From Parerythrobacter lacustris (GTDB taxonomy: Bacteria; Pseudomonadota; Alphaproteobacteria; Sphingomonadales; Sphingomonadaceae): a stretch of 64,000 nt of DNA. Shown here in pieces: positions 38,273 through 48,357 of the stretch; position 1 is the stretch's first letter; each line of letters begins with the position of its first letter. The position numbers and the translations under genes are program-made. The DNA lies in assembly GCF_024626475.1 (NCBI RefSeq), contig NZ_JANKHH010000001.1, positions 372,001 through 436,000 of the forward strand, written 5' to 3'. The notes under the pieces were generated by a model. The model made no database searches. It was not told the DNA's origin and was given only the letters and a program-made list of their open reading frames with translations.

Positions 38273-38938
38273 ATGGAAGATCGTAGCAACACCATCGCCG
38301 GCTGGGTCCTCGGATCGGGTATCGTGGCGCTTGGCCTCGCCATTGTGAGCGGGATGTATTTCGATCCGCCCGAGTCGGAGCACGAGGGTGAGGAAAAGAA
38401 GTTCGGCTATGCCGTGGCCGTTGCGGAGGAAGAATCCGCCGCATCGGGCCCGCCGCTCGCCGAACTGCTCGCTACGGGCAGCGCCGAGGCTGGCAAGGCG
38501 GTGTTCGCCAAGTGCAGCACCTGCCACACGATCGAACAGGGCGGCGCAAACGGTACCGGGCCGAATCTTTGGGCGGTGATGGGTGCGCCGATCGGCAAGC
38601 ATGTTGCAGGATTCGCTTACAGCGCCGCGCTGTCCGGTCACGGCGGCGACTGGACTTGGGAGAACATGGACGCTTGGCTCGCCAGCCCGCGCAAGTTCGC
38701 CGACGGGACAAAGATGAGCTTCGCCGGCCTGTCGAAGCCGGAAGACCGCGCCAACCTGATGCTTTACATGGAAACCATGGGCGGTGCGCCGACCAAACCG
38801 GTGGTTGAAGCCAAGCCGGCCGAGGCGGAAGAAACGCCCGAAGGCACGACCGCTGACAGCGAGGCGACCGATACTCTGACCGATGGTGAGGGTGCCGGCA
38901 CCGCTCCGGCGGCCGCCCCCGCTGCACCCGCCGAATAA
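38273..38938 (+). CDS. membrane-anchored class I cytochrome c
   Basis: The 221-residue protein has an uncleaved N-terminal anchor (about residues 9-28), a linker, and a c-type cytochrome domain with CSTCH (heme Cys 81 and 84, His 85) and the axial Met region TKMSFAGL. The C-terminus is a Glu/Ala/Thr-rich tail of about 55 residues, unusual for the family. It resembles the CycM/c552 cytochromes that link complex III to terminal oxidases in alphaproteobacteria. ATG 38273 begins the anchor. Confidence 0.9.
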   Translation: MEDRSNTIAGWVLGSGIVALGLAIVSGMYFDPPESEHEGEEKKFGYAVAVAEEESAASGPPLAELLATGSAEAGKAVFAKCSTCHTIEQGGANGTGPNLWAVMGAPIGKHVAGFAYSAALSGHGGDWTWENMDAWLASPRKFADGTKMSFAGLSKPEDRANLMLYMETMGGAPTKPVVEAKPAEAEETPEGTTADSEATDTLTDGEGAGTAPAAAPAAPAE

Positions 38939-38959
38939 GCGAACCACTACCGGAATACG

Positions 38960-38990
38960 AAAGCGCCGCTCCCGACCGGGGCGGCGCTTT
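38960..38990. terminator. bidirectional rho-independent terminator
   Basis: A perfect 10-bp stem, aaagcgccgc (38960-38969) with gcggcgcttt (38981-38990), lies between the cytochrome c gene (+) and rlmE (-), which converge on it. The A and T ends give short U-tracts in both directions. Confidence 0.8.
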
Positions 38991-39001
38991 GCGTTGCGCG
39001 G

Positions 39002-39667
39002 TCAGTCGCGCCCCTTGAAACCTTGCGCGATGACATACCATTCCGACGAGCCCTTGCGGCTCGCCGGGGGCTTGGCGTGCTTGACGCTCTTGAAATGCTT
39101 CTTGAGCAAGCCGAGCAGTTCGGTGTCGGTCCCGCCCGCCAGCACCTTGGCAACGAACTTGCCGCCCGGCTCCAGCGTCTCCACCGCGAACCATGCTGCA
39201 GCCTCGACCAGACCCATGGTGCGCAGGTGATCGGTCTGCTTGTGGCCCACCGTGTTCGCCGCCATGTCGGACATGACGAGGTCGGGCGGCCCGTCGAGCG
39301 CAGCCTCCAGCCTGCCCGGTGCGGCATCGTCCATGAAATCCATCTGGAGGATTTCGACCCCGTCGATCGGCTCGGTTTCGAGCAGGTCGATCCCGACGAT
39401 CGCCGCCTTGGGGGCCTGCTTGCGCACCACCTGGCTCCATCCACCAGGGGCGATCCCCAGATCGACGACGCGCTTCACGCCCTTGAGCAGGCCGAACTTC
39501 TCGTCCAGCTCGATCAGCTTATAGGCCGCGCGGCTGCGATAGCCCTCGGCCTTGGCCTGCCTGACGTAAGGGTCGTTGAGCTGGCGTTCGAGCCAGCGGT
39601 TCGACGACGCCGAACGGCGCCGCGCGTTCTTGACCCGCTTGTCGGGGTCGCGTCCGGACCGCGTCAT
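39002..39667 (-). CDS. rlmE: 23S rRNA (uridine-2'-O) methyltransferase RlmE
   Basis: RlmE (RrmJ/FtsJ) methylates U2552 of 23S rRNA on the 50S subunit. The 221-residue protein has [17 protein letters not shown] with the first catalytic Lys, the SAM motif [15 protein letters not shown], catalytic Asp in [12 protein letters not shown], Lys in GGKFVAKVL and Glu in [11 protein letters not shown]. This is the full K-D-K-E tetrad. The ATG at 39667 overlaps the stop of the phosphatase gene (ATGA). Confidence 0.95.
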   Translation of the reverse strand: MTRSGRDPDKRVKNARRRSASSNRWLERQLNDPYVRQAKAEGYRSRAAYKLIELDEKFGLLKGVKRVVDLGIAPGGWSQVVRKQAPKAAIVGIDLLETEPIDGVEILQMDFMDDAAPGRLEAALDGPPDLVMSDMAANTVGHKQTDHLRTMGLVEAAAWFAVETLEPGGKFVAKVLAGGTDTELLGLLKKHFKSVKHAKPPASRKGSSEWYVIAQGFKGRD

Positions 39668-40872
39668 GCTCCGCCCCGCAAACGGCTGAGCCGGCGCTCG
39701 CTCTGCGCGTCGGCCGCCATCAGGCTGCGCAGGATGCCTTCGCGAATGCCCCGATCGGCCACACCGAGGCGGTGCGCCGGCCAGATATCGAGGATCGATT
39801 CGAGGATTGCGCAACCAGCTACCACCAGGTCCGCCCGGTCCGGCCCGATGCAAGGTAACTCGCCGCGTTCGTCGAACGACATGCGCGAGAGGCGTGTGCT
39901 GATTTCCCGCATCGATTGCGACGGGACGACCAGCCCATCGACCGCGCGGCGGTCGTAATGCGGCAGTTCGAGGTGAAGACTGGCGAGTGTGGTCACGGTA
40001 CCGCTGGTGCCGAGCAGACGGATGCGTGAAAGGTCGCAACGATAGTCCGCGATGCGGCGGGCAAAATCGGCGAAGCTCTCGCTCACCACCCGGCGCATTT
40101 CCGCGTAACGCGCGGCGCGCTGCACCGGATCGTTTTCCCCCCGGTCGACCATGTCGGTCAGAGACACTACTCCCCATGGAACGCTCTGCCAGTCGAGGAT
40201 ATGCGGCACCCGGTCGCCCGGCTCGATCAGCACCAGTTCGGTCGAGCCGCCGCCAATGTCGAAGATGACCGCCGGACCCTCGCCGCCGTCGAGCAGCACA
40301 TGGCAGCCGAGCACCGCAAGCCGCGCCTCTTCTTCCGCCGAAATGATATCGAGCGCGATGCCGGTTTCGCGGCGGACCCGCTCGATAAACGCTTCACCAT
40401 TCTCCGCCCTGCGGCAGGCCTCGGTCGCGACCGAGCGTGCCAGATGGACGTTGCGGCGGCGCAGCTTGTCGGCGCAGACATGCAGCGCGGCCAGTGTGCG
40501 CTCCATTGCAGCATCGCCCAGCCGGCCTGACAGCGCGAGGCCTTCACCGAGGCGCACGACGCGGCTGAAGGCATCGATAACGGTGAAATCCTCGCCCGAT
40601 GGCCGCGCGATCAGCAAGCGGCAATTGTTGGTCCCGAGGTCGAGCGCGGCATAGGCCTGCCGTTTGCCGCCTGGCTGGAAAGTACGCTGCGATTGCGCGG
40701 ACGCCGGACCTGCCGGGGCAAGAGAATCACCGCCGTGGCGGGACTTGCCGCCATCCTTGCATTCATCGGGCCTGGAGGGGGGACGGTAGCGGAAATCGGC
40801 TACCCTGCCGGACTTTTCAGCCCCTCTCTTGCCAGCCCCCTTGTTACCGTCCGGCGGAAAAAAATCCGCCAT
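39664..40872 (-). CDS. Ppx/GppA exopolyphosphatase-family phosphatase
   Basis: The 402-residue protein has a long polar N-terminal extension (about 70 residues). The ASKHA fold follows with [40 protein letters not shown] and [12 protein letters not shown]. It degrades polyphosphate or pppGpp; sequence alone does not separate the two. The start at 40872 is a choice, since no clear ribosome site separates it from upstream ATGs. It is coupled to rlmE by an ATGA overlap. Confidence 0.88.
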   Translation of the reverse strand: MADFFPPDGNKGAGKRGAEKSGRVADFRYRPPSRPDECKDGGKSRHGGDSLAPAGPASAQSQRTFQPGGKRQAYAALDLGTNNCRLLIARPSGEDFTVIDAFSRVVRLGEGLALSGRLGDAAMERTLAALHVCADKLRRRNVHLARSVATEACRRAENGEAFIERVRRETGIALDIISAEEEARLAVLGCHVLLDGGEGPAVIFDIGGGSTELVLIEPGDRVPHILDWQSVPWGVVSLTDMVDRGENDPVQRAARYAEMRRVVSESFADFARRIADYRCDLSRIRLLGTSGTVTTLASLHLELPHYDRRAVDGLVVPSQSMREISTRLSRMSFDERGELPCIGPDRADLVVAGCAILESILDIWPAHRLGVADRGIREGILRSLMAADAQSERRLSRLRGGA

Positions 40873-41042
40873 GCACCGAGCTTTCGTTTTCCTCCCGCGA
40901 GCCATTCGCGGGGACTTGGCCCGGATGCTACAGCGGTGAGCCGGTTTGGGCAAGCGCAGTGCCGCCAACGCCCTTGACCTGCGCGCCAAACCGACCTATC
41001 CGCGCCGCCTTGCCGGCCCCCTAATGGGCCAGCTGCGCCGAT

Positions 41043-41116
41043 TGCCCCGTCGTCTAATGGTAAGACTACGGACTCTGACTCCGTCAATTGAGGTTCGAAT
41101 CCTCACGGGGCATCCA
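41043..41116 (+). tRNA. tRNA-Gln (anticodon CTG)
   Basis: A 74-base cloverleaf including an encoded CCA end. The acceptor stem tgccccg pairs with cggggca. The D arm has ctaatggtaag. The anticodon stem acgga/tccgt encloses loop ctctgac with anticodon CTG, and the T arm has ggttcgaatcc. It reads CAG codons, common in this high-GC genome. It lies 53 bp before the LOG gene. Confidence 0.95.
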
Positions 41117-41169
41117 GCCGCTCATTTCGATGCTTGTGAAGCTTTCGCCGCGCTCCTATCGCGGTCCGA

Positions 41170-42048
41170 ATGACAGACAAAGAACACGAACTCGCGCAGC
41201 GCAAATTCTATCCTGCCGAGGAAGAGGCTCGGTTCGAAGACGCCGGCACCAAGGACACCCCGCAGACCCGGCATCCGGCATATCGCCTCGCCTTTCGCGA
41301 TACCGACTTCCTGCTGCGCGAGGAATTGCGTCCCGTGCGCTTCCAGCTCGAGCTGCTCAAGCCCGAGATGCTGCTCGACGAGGCCGGGGTGGGCTCGACG
41401 CTGGTGATGTATGGCTCTGCGCGCATCCCGCCCCCCGAAGCTGCCGAGACCGCGCTGGAAGGGGCCAAGGACCTGCCTGATGACGAGCGCCGGATTGTCG
41501 AAAACCTGGTCGCCAAGTCGAAATACTATGGCGAGGCGTACAAGCTGGCCAAGCTGGTCAGCGAGAAGTCGATCATCGAAGGCGGCAAGCGCCAGTTCGT
41601 GGTGTGCTCGGGCGGCGGGCCGTCGATCATGGAAGCTGCCAACAAGGGCGCGAGCGATGCCGGGGCGGAAAGCATCGGGCTCAACATCATCCTGCCGCAC
41701 GAGCAGGCGCCCAACCAGTATGTGACGCCCTACCTCGCGCTCAACTTCCACTATTTCGCGCTGCGCAAGATGCACTTCCTGCTGCGCGCCCGCGCGGTGG
41801 CGGTGTTCCCCGGCGGTTTCGGCACTTTCGACGAATTCTTCGAGCTGCTGACGCTGATCCAGACCGGGAAAATGCAGCGCATTCCGATCGTGCTGTTCGG
41901 CAAGGAATTCTGGACCAGGGTGGTCAACTTCGAGGCGCTGGCCGAGGAAGGCACGATCAATCGCACCGATCTCGACCTGATCCACTGGAGCGAGACGGCA
42001 GAGGACGCATGGTGCCACATCTCCGAATTCTACGACCTGAAGTGCTAG
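41170..42048 (+). CDS. LOG-family protein (lysine decarboxylase-like, TIGR00730 type)
   Basis: The 292-residue protein carries the LOG nucleotide-monophosphate phosphoribohydrolase motif PGGFGTFDEFFE and VCSGGGPSIMEAANKGA, flanked by an N-terminal extension of about 70 residues. LOG enzymes release nucleobases from AMP-type substrates, including cytokinin monophosphates. The cellular substrate here is unknown. The ATG at 41170 follows the tRNA. Confidence 0.87.
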   Translation: MTDKEHELAQRKFYPAEEEARFEDAGTKDTPQTRHPAYRLAFRDTDFLLREELRPVRFQLELLKPEMLLDEAGVGSTLVMYGSARIPPPEAAETALEGAKDLPDDERRIVENLVAKSKYYGEAYKLAKLVSEKSIIEGGKRQFVVCSGGGPSIMEAANKGASDAGAESIGLNIILPHEQAPNQYVTPYLALNFHYFALRKMHFLLRARAVAVFPGGFGTFDEFFELLTLIQTGKMQRIPIVLFGKEFWTRVVNFEALAEEGTINRTDLDLIHWSETAEDAWCHISEFYDLKC

Positions 42049-42064
42049 GCTAGGGTCAGGACTC

Positions 42065-42823
42065 CTAGTCCCTCCGCCCAACCGCCTGATGGCCCAGCGG
42101 TCCGTTGCCCAGGCCAAAGCCCGGCGCAGCCATCAGGGCTTCGCGCACGAAAGCGCGGGCGGCGGCGACCGCGTGTTCCAGCGGGTCGCCCATCGCGAGC
42201 CGGGTGGCGATTGCGCTCGACAGTGTGCAGCCCGTGCCATGGGTCTGTTTGGTTACGATGCGCGCCTCGTTCCATTCGACCGGTGCAAGGCCCGGCCGCT
42301 CCAGCCGGTCGATCACCATCGGGCCGTCGGCGTCGCCGCCCTTCGCAAGATAGGCGACGCCGCGCCGGGCCATCGCTGCGTCGCCACCGAGCGCGGCCAG
42401 TTCGGGCACATTGGGGGTCGTGAGCGTCGCCAGTTCCATCAGCCATTCGAACACTTCGATCGTTGCCTCGTCGGCCAGCACGCTGCCGCTGGTCGCGACC
42501 ATGACGGGATCGAACACGATCGGGCAGGACAAATCTTCGATCCGGTCCGCGACGACCTCGGCGATGTCGGCATTGCCGAGCATCCCGATCTTGATCGCAT
42601 CGACCCCGATATCCGACAGGCAGGCGTCGATCTGCGCGGCCACGAATTCGGGGGAGAGCGATTCGACCGCGGTGACACCGCGCGTGTTCTGCGCGGTGAC
42701 CGAAGTGATCGCTGTCATCGCATAGCCGCCCATCATCGTGATCGTCTTGATGTCGGCCTGGATACCCGCGCCGCCCGAACTGTCGGACCCGGCGATGGCG
42801 AGAATGCGCGGCGGGCGGATCAT
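42065..42823 (-). CDS. thiD: hydroxymethylpyrimidine/phosphomethylpyrimidine kinase
   Basis: ThiD phosphorylates HMP and HMP-P in thiamine synthesis. The 252-residue ribokinase-like enzyme has ILAIAGSDSSGGAGIQADIK, TAQNTRGV, FDPVMVATSGS, NVPELAALGG and the anion hole QTHGTGCTLSSAIA. The start overlaps the DUF1272 stop by 4 bases. No TPP riboswitch is visible in front of the operon, which begins with glmM. Confidence 0.94.
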   Translation of the reverse strand: MIRPPRILAIAGSDSSGGAGIQADIKTITMMGGYAMTAITSVTAQNTRGVTAVESLSPEFVAAQIDACLSDIGVDAIKIGMLGNADIAEVVADRIEDLSCPIVFDPVMVATSGSVLADEATIEVFEWLMELATLTTPNVPELAALGGDAAMARRGVAYLAKGGDADGPMVIDRLERPGLAPVEWNEARIVTKQTHGTGCTLSSAIATRLAMGDPLEHAVAAARAFVREALMAAPGFGLGNGPLGHQAVGRRD

Positions 42824-43044
42824 CCCTTGAACTTGCGCTCTTTCGAAGGCGGATATTTATCCTGAAGCGCCTTTGCGCGCGTCGGGCGGTCCATCAGCTC
42901 GCCGCCGCAGTTGGGGCAACGATCATCGAGCGCGTCGGCGCATTCGGCGCAGTAGGTGCATTCGAAGCTGCAAATGAAAGCGCCCGGCGCTTCGGCCGGC
43001 AGATCGGTGCCGCAGCGTTCGCAATCGGGGCGCATGTCGAGCAT
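42820..43044 (-). CDS. DUF1272 zinc-ribbon protein
   Basis: The 74-residue protein has the DUF1272 Cys pattern: CERCGTDLP, CSFECTYCAECA and CPNCGGEL, eight Cys that can bind two zinc ions. The function is unknown. The ATG overlaps the glmM stop by one base (TGATG) and its stop overlaps thiD by 4 bases. Confidence 0.88.
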   Translation of the reverse strand: MLDMRPDCERCGTDLPAEAPGAFICSFECTYCAECADALDDRCPNCGGELMDRPTRAKALQDKYPPSKERKFKG

Positions 43045-44381
43045 CAGGCGGCGTTCCGCACTGCGTCGCAGATCCGGTCGACCACGCGCTCGACCTGCTG
43101 CCCGTCGTCGCCTTCGGCCATCACCCGGATCAGCGGTTCGGTACCCGATGCACGGATGACCAGGCGACCCTTGCCCTGCAATTCGCGCTCGGCATCGGCA
43201 ATACACGCCTTGACGCTGTCGGCATCGAGCGGCGAGCTGCCGTCGTAACGCACATTTTTGAGCAGTTGCGGGACGGTGTCGAACACGTGCAGCAACTCGC
43301 TCGCACGCTTGCCCGAGCGGACCAGGCTGGCGAGGACGCGCATGGCGGCGATCGTTCCGTCGCCCGTCGTCCCGTGATCGAGCAGGATCATGTGGCCCGA
43401 CTGCTCGCCGCCAATGTTGAAGCCGCCTTGCTTCATCCGTTCGAGCACGTATCGGTCGCCGACCTTGGTTCGTTCGAGCGTCAGGCCGCGGGTCCCGAGA
43501 TAACGCTCGAGGCCGAGGTTGGACATGACCGTGGCGACGACCCCGCCGCCGCGCAGCGCGCCCTTGTCTGCCATGCGACCTGCAATCAGCGCCATGATCT
43601 GGTCGCCATCGACCTCGTTGCCCTGCTCGTCGACCACGATCAGCCGGTCGGCATCCCCGTCAAGCGCGATGCCGATGTCTGCGCCTTCCTCGACGACTTT
43701 CGCCTTGACCGCATCGAGCGAGGTCGAGCCGACCTTGTCGTTGATGTTGGTCCCATTGGGCGAAACGCCGATGGTGATGACTTCGGCGCCCAGTTCCCAG
43801 ATCGCTGACGGAGCCACCTGATAGGCTGCGCCATTGGCGCAATCGACCACCACCTTGAGATCGTCAAACCGGATTTCATCGCTGACCGACTGCTTGACGG
43901 CATGAATATAGCGCCCGCGCGCGTCCTCGATCCGGCGGGCGCGACCGATTTCGGCCGAAGGGACCAGATCGGGCTGCGCTTCGATCAGCGCCTCGATCGC
44001 CATCTCGGTCTCGTCCGACAGCTTGAAGCCGTCGGGCCCGAACAGCTTGATCCCGTTGTCCTTGTAGGGGTTGTGGCTGGCGGAAATCATCACGCCAAGA
44101 TCCGCCCGCATTTCGCGCGTGAGCATCGCGATAGCGGGGGTGGGCAGGGGGCCGGTCATGATCACATCGACCCCGACGCTGGTGAAGCCCGCCACCAGCG
44201 CACTTTCCATCATGTAGCCCGACAGGCGCGTGTCCTTGCCGATCACTACCCGGTGGCGATGATCGCCGCGGCGGAAGTGATTGCCCGCCGCCTGTGCGAC
44301 GCGCATCGCCATGGTGGCGGTCATCGCGCCCTTGTTGGTTTCGCCCCGGATGCCGTCGGTGCCGAAGAACTTGCGCCCCAT
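43044..44381 (-). CDS. glmM: phosphoglucosamine mutase
   Basis: GlmM interconverts glucosamine-6-phosphate and glucosamine-1-phosphate for UDP-GlcNAc, peptidoglycan and lipid A. The 445-residue protein starts [11 protein letters not shown] and has active phosphoserine S102 in ISASHNP, metal loop LDGDADR, and the C-terminal [12 protein letters not shown] phosphate-binding motif. Length and motifs match the family fully. Confidence 0.97.
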   Translation of the reverse strand: MGRKFFGTDGIRGETNKGAMTATMAMRVAQAAGNHFRRGDHRHRVVIGKDTRLSGYMMESALVAGFTSVGVDVIMTGPLPTPAIAMLTREMRADLGVMISASHNPYKDNGIKLFGPDGFKLSDETEMAIEALIEAQPDLVPSAEIGRARRIEDARGRYIHAVKQSVSDEIRFDDLKVVVDCANGAAYQVAPSAIWELGAEVITIGVSPNGTNINDKVGSTSLDAVKAKVVEEGADIGIALDGDADRLIVVDEQGNEVDGDQIMALIAGRMADKGALRGGGVVATVMSNLGLERYLGTRGLTLERTKVGDRYVLERMKQGGFNIGGEQSGHMILLDHGTTGDGTIAAMRVLASLVRSGKRASELLHVFDTVPQLLKNVRYDGSSPLDADSVKACIADAERELQGKGRLVIRASGTEPLIRVMAEGDDGQQVERVVDRICDAVRNAA

Positions 44382-44478
44382 CGATGTATCTCGCCTTCAA
44401 TATGCTCGCCAAAGCGGGCCGAATTTGCCACGGGCTTCTGGCGCGATTAGGCGGCAAAGAAAAGGGGAGTGACGCGAT

Positions 44479-45732
44479 TTGATCACCGAGGGGACACAAC
44501 CGGTCGAACTGGTGACCATCCGCTTGCCGGTATGGTGGACTTTCGGCGGACTGGTGGCAGGCTTGCTGATCGGGCTGCTGCTGGTCGATACACCGGCCCT
44601 CGAATCCGTCCTGCTCGTTTCCGAACCAGTCGGCACGTTGTGGCTGCGCGGTTTGCAAATGACCATCATCCCGCTGGTCGCCGCCCTGCTGGTGCTCGGC
44701 ATCTCGCAGATGGCGCGGGCGGCAAAAGCGGGCGCGGTCGCGCGGCGAATGCTGATGCTGGTCGCTGGCCTGCTGGTGCTGAGCGGGGTGATCAGCGCGA
44801 TCTTCATGCCAATGCTGCTCGCGGTTTTTCCGATTCCCGAGGCTGCGAGCGCAATGCTGCTGAGCGAGACGGCGGAGGCGCAGCAGGTGCCCGGTCTGGG
44901 CGACTTCGTGACTTCGCTCGTCGCGCCCAATCTGATCGCCGCCGCCGCCGAAACCGCGATGTTACCGTTGACGCTGTTCTTCGCGCTCTTCGCGGTCGCG
45001 ATCGCGCGATTGCCGGAAGGGCAGCGGGACACGATGACACATTTCTTCCAGGCATTGGCCAACGCGATGCTGACGATCATCGGCTGGGTGCTGTGGCTTG
45101 CGCCGATCGGCGTGTTCGCGCTGGCGGTCGGGGTTGCGGCGCGCAGCGGGGGCGGGGCCTTCGCCACGCTTGCACATTACATTCTGATCGTCACCGCGAT
45201 GGGCACGCTGGTCCTGCTCGCCGCCTATCTGCTGGCAATGATCGGCGGGCGCAGGAGCCCGCTGGCCTTTGCCAAGGCGATGATCCCGTCGCAGGCAGTG
45301 GCGATTTCCACACAGAGCTCGCTCGCCAGCCTTCCCGCCATGCTCGACAGCGCGAAGCGGCTGGGCCTGCGCGATGCGACGGCCGATTTCGCGCTCCCGC
45401 TGGCGGTGGCGATCTTCCGCGCGACCAGCCCGGCGATGAACATGGCGGTGGCGATCTATGTTGCGCATCTCGCAGGCGTCGAACTCACGCCGCTTTCCCT
45501 GCTTGCAGGCGTAGGCGTTGCCTTCATCATCAGCATCGGCTCGGTCAGCCTGCCCGGATCGATCAGCTTCGTCATCTCGATCGGCCCGATCGCGCTGGCG
45601 ATGGGCGTGCCGGTCGAACCGCTGGCATTGCTGGTGGCGGTCGAGATGCTGCCCGACATCATGCGGACACTTGGCAATGTCACGATGAATGTCGCGGTCG
45701 CCTCTACGGTCGACCGCGCCGCAGGAGATTAA
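44479..45732 (+). CDS. dicarboxylate/amino acid:cation symporter (DAACS family)
   Basis: The 417-residue membrane protein belongs to the sodium:dicarboxylate (SDF, Glt-like) family. It has about eight helices, HP1 region SQAVAISTQSSLASLP with the Ser-rich motif, and helix 7 ATSPAMNMAVAIYVAH (NMxGT variant). Aspartate, glutamate or C4-dicarboxylate uptake is typical. The TTG at 44479 has a good AAGGGGAG site. It is divergent from glmM. Confidence 0.87.
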   Translation: MITEGTQPVELVTIRLPVWWTFGGLVAGLLIGLLLVDTPALESVLLVSEPVGTLWLRGLQMTIIPLVAALLVLGISQMARAAKAGAVARRMLMLVAGLLVLSGVISAIFMPMLLAVFPIPEAASAMLLSETAEAQQVPGLGDFVTSLVAPNLIAAAAETAMLPLTLFFALFAVAIARLPEGQRDTMTHFFQALANAMLTIIGWVLWLAPIGVFALAVGVAARSGGGAFATLAHYILIVTAMGTLVLLAAYLLAMIGGRRSPLAFAKAMIPSQAVAISTQSSLASLPAMLDSAKRLGLRDATADFALPLAVAIFRATSPAMNMAVAIYVAHLAGVELTPLSLLAGVGVAFIISIGSVSLPGSISFVISIGPIALAMGVPVEPLALLVAVEMLPDIMRTLGNVTMNVAVASTVDRAAGD

Positions 45733-45830
45733 GCCTGCGGGTTTCCTGCAACGCATTGCGCGCCTGTGCGTAGTGCCTACATACCCCGCAACGATCTTTT
45801 CATGACAAGACCAAGGATAAGGGAGTTACC

Positions 45831-46442
45831 ATGGCATTCGATCTCACCCCCCTGCCGTATGACGACACGGCGCTGGCCCCCGCAGTTTCGGCCGAAACCC
45901 TGTCGTTCCACCACGGCAAGCACCACAAGACCTACGTCGACAAGACCAACGCCGCGATCGAAGGCACCGATCTGGCCGGCAAGTCGCTGGAAGAGGTGAT
46001 TGCCGCCGCGCGTGGTTCCAACCAGGGGCTGTTCAACAACAGCGCGCAAAGCTGGAACCACGGGTTCTACTGGCACTCGATGGCGGCGGAGAGCACTTCG
46101 GCTTCGGACGAACTCCAGTCGATGATCGACGATGCCTTCGGTTCGACCGACGAACTGGTCAAGCAGCTGCAGGATCGCGGTGCAGGCCACTTCGCCAGCG
46201 GCTGGGTCTGGCTGGCGGAGAAGGGCGGCAAGCTGTCGATCGAGGAAACCCACGATGGCGACACGCTGGCCGACAGCGATTTCAACCCGCTGCTGACGAT
46301 CGACGTGTGGGAACACGCCTATTACCTCGACCACCAGAACGCGCGTCCGGCTTATCTCAAGGCGGTGACCGAGACGAAGCTCAACTGGGCCTTCGCGTCG
46401 GAAAACCTCGCGCGCGGGACGACCTGGACCTATCCGGCCTGA
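45831..46442 (+). CDS. sodB: iron/manganese superoxide dismutase
   Basis: The 203-residue enzyme starts DLTPLPYDDTALAPAVSAET. Metal-binding His is in FHHGKHHKTYV (H27), NNSAQSWNHGFYW gives the second His, and DVWEHAYYLDHQN gives Asp and His. GGKLS and the FNNSAQ pattern point to the iron-preferring type. SodB detoxifies superoxide in the cytoplasm. AAGGGAG precedes the ATG, and a terminator follows. Confidence 0.95.
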   Translation: MAFDLTPLPYDDTALAPAVSAETLSFHHGKHHKTYVDKTNAAIEGTDLAGKSLEEVIAAARGSNQGLFNNSAQSWNHGFYWHSMAAESTSASDELQSMIDDAFGSTDELVKQLQDRGAGHFASGWVWLAEKGGKLSIEETHDGDTLADSDFNPLLTIDVWEHAYYLDHQNARPAYLKAVTETKLNWAFASENLARGTTWTYPA

Positions 46443-46464
46443 CGGAAATCAAGTTGCAGGAATG

Positions 46465-46494
46465 GGCCCGCCATCGGGCGCGGCGGGCCTTTTC
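46465..46494 (+). terminator. rho-independent terminator after sodB
   Basis: The stem ggcccgcc (46465-46472) pairs with ggcgggcc (46482-46489), followed by four T. It lies 23 bp after the sodB stop and may also serve the converging permease gene. Confidence 0.85.
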
Positions 46495-46501
46495 GTGCGT
46501 C

Positions 46502-47683
46502 TCAACCGTGGGTCGACTGGGCACTGTCATCGTCGGCCCCCAATGCCATGAGGTTGGTGGCGAAAAGGGGCTCGCCGAACACGAACCCGACAAGGTTCGG
46601 ACGTCCGACATGGTCGAAGAAGGCGGTCAGCATCAACAGGATCGGCACCGAAAGCAGCGCGCCGAACACGCCCCAGATCCACGAAAAATAGCTGAAGGCA
46701 ATGAGTATCATCACCGGGTTCATGGTGAACCGCGCGCCGAGGATCGACGGGGTGACGATATTCGATTCCACGGTGTGTAGCACCAGATAGGCGAGCGCCG
46801 GGACCATCCCCAGCGCCAGTGCGTCGGCCGTGCCAAGGCCGAACAGTGCGAGCAGGGCAATCATCGCGAAGGGCCCGATATAGGGTATGAAATTGAGCAA
46901 TGCGGCAAGTCCGCCCCACATCAAGGGCGCGTCGACACCGAGCAACCATGCACCCAGCGCCACGATCACCCCGACCCCGAGGTTGATACATGCGACGGTC
47001 AGGATGTAAGCGGCAACCCGGTCCTGTACTTCGCGCAGCACCCGCGCCGCCTTGATGCTGGTGCCGTAGGACGCACGGTCGAACAGCAGGTGGCGGCGCA
47101 GCCGGACGCGCGCCTCGATCATGAAAAAGGCCATCAGGAAAGTCAGCAGAACTTCCAGCAGGAGGCTCGGCGTCGCGACCGCGATCTGCTGAACAAACGA
47201 CGGCCCGGCCAGGACGACTTCGCGCCCGCCCTCGGTGCCCATGGCCCGAGCGAGCTGATCGTTGATCGATGCCAGCCAGGCGAATTCGTCCTGCAATTCC
47301 TCGAACCTGCGGGCGACCTGCTCGGCCATCTGCGGCAACTGGTCGAGCAGGGTGCCTGCCGGCTGGAGGATCACGGCAAAGGCGAACATCAGCACGACAA
47401 GAAATGACAGCAAGGCGAGAAGCGACGCCAGAACATTGGGCAACCCCCAACCCGAAAGGCGGTCAGCCAACGGCGAGAGCAGGATCATCAGGATGACCGC
47501 CGTGGTCAGCGGCAGGAACACGACCGAACCGATCGACAGCACAAACGGCAATGCGAGGAACAGACCGATGCCGATCAACACCACCAGCGCCGAAATCAGG
47601 CGCAGTTCCTGCTCGGCAAACGCCATGCGTCGGCTGGACGGGGCTAGCCTCTTGGGGGATTGGACCGGTGGTTTGGAGCTCAT
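46502..47683 (-). CDS. AI-2E/PerM-family permease
   Basis: The 393-residue membrane protein has about eight hydrophobic helices in the AI-2E transporter pattern. The C-terminal signature is LNFIPYIGPFAMIALLALFG, then VESNIVTPSILGARFTMNPV and WGVFGALLSVPIL. Family members include quorum-signal exporters and sodium/proton antiporters, so the substrate is open. Confidence 0.87.
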   Translation of the reverse strand: MSSKPPVQSPKRLAPSSRRMAFAEQELRLISALVVLIGIGLFLALPFVLSIGSVVFLPLTTAVILMILLSPLADRLSGWGLPNVLASLLALLSFLVVLMFAFAVILQPAGTLLDQLPQMAEQVARRFEELQDEFAWLASINDQLARAMGTEGGREVVLAGPSFVQQIAVATPSLLLEVLLTFLMAFFMIEARVRLRRHLLFDRASYGTSIKAARVLREVQDRVAAYILTVACINLGVGVIVALGAWLLGVDAPLMWGGLAALLNFIPYIGPFAMIALLALFGLGTADALALGMVPALAYLVLHTVESNIVTPSILGARFTMNPVMILIAFSYFSWIWGVFGALLSVPILLMLTAFFDHVGRPNLVGFVFGEPLFATNLMALGADDDSAQSTHG

Positions 47684-47748
47684 GACAAGCTAATCATTAC
47701 GCCTGTCGCCCCGCACGGCAAGCATTCACCGCAGCTATGACTGAGACG

Positions 47749-48357
47749 TCAGAATTTCGCCGCAACGCCGTTCCCGGCCACTACAGCGTCGAGTTCCTTG
47801 AGAATGGCGCCATGCGCCAGGTCGTCGTCGAGCGAGCGCCGCGGGATATCCCCTTCCTCGAGCATCGAAGTCAGCGCAGCGCGGGCGCGGCCCACGCGGC
47901 TCTTGATCGTCCCGATCGCGCAGCCGCAGATTTCGGCTGCCTCCTCGTAGGAAAAGCCACCGGCACCGACCAGGAGCAAGGCTTCGCGCCGCTCGGCCGG
48001 GAGCGTCAACAGCGCCCGGTGCATGTCCGACAGATGCAGCGGTTCTTCCTGCCCGGCCGGGGCCGTCAGGATTCGCTCGGCCACGCCCTCGTCATATTCG
48101 CCGCGGAAACGGTTGCGGCGCATGTCGGTGAGGTAGGCGTTGCGCAGGATGACAAAGGTCCATGCGCGCATGCTGGTGCCGGGTTCGAACCGGTCCTGTG
48201 CGGCCCACGCCTTGAGCATGGTCTCCTGAACCAGATCGTCCGCCATGTCGGGCCGGCCGCACAGCCCCCGCGCAAAGGCGCGCAGGTGCGGAATGACCTC
48301 GGTCAGTTCTTTCTTGAAATCGGCCTTTTCGGAGACCGTCCGTTCCGGGTGGCTCAT
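47749..48357 (-). CDS. ecfG: general stress ECF sigma factor EcfG
   Basis: EcfG directs RNA polymerase to GGAAC-N16/17-CGTT promoters during stress. The 202-residue protein has region 2 (HLRAFARGLCGRPDMADDLV, ETMLKAWAAQDRFEPGTSMR) and region 4 (LLVGAGGFSYEEAAEICGCA, KSRVGRARAAL). Adjacent nepR and nearby phyR identify the EcfG class. The ATG at 48357 shares one base with the nepR stop. It lies downstream of a perfect EcfG promoter, which implies autoregulation. Confidence 0.94.
   Translation of the reverse strand: MSHPERTVSEKADFKKELTEVIPHLRAFARGLCGRPDMADDLVQETMLKAWAAQDRFEPGTSMRAWTFVILRNAYLTDMRRNRFRGEYDEGVAERILTAPAGQEEPLHLSDMHRALLTLPAERREALLLVGAGGFSYEEAAEICGCAIGTIKSRVGRARAALTSMLEEGDIPRRSLDDDLAHGAILKELDAVVAGNGVAAKF

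Noticed and set aside
42824-44478. TPP riboswitch for thiD
   Set aside because: thiD overlaps DUF1272, which overlaps glmM, so no leader exists, and no thi-box sequence is seen before glmM.
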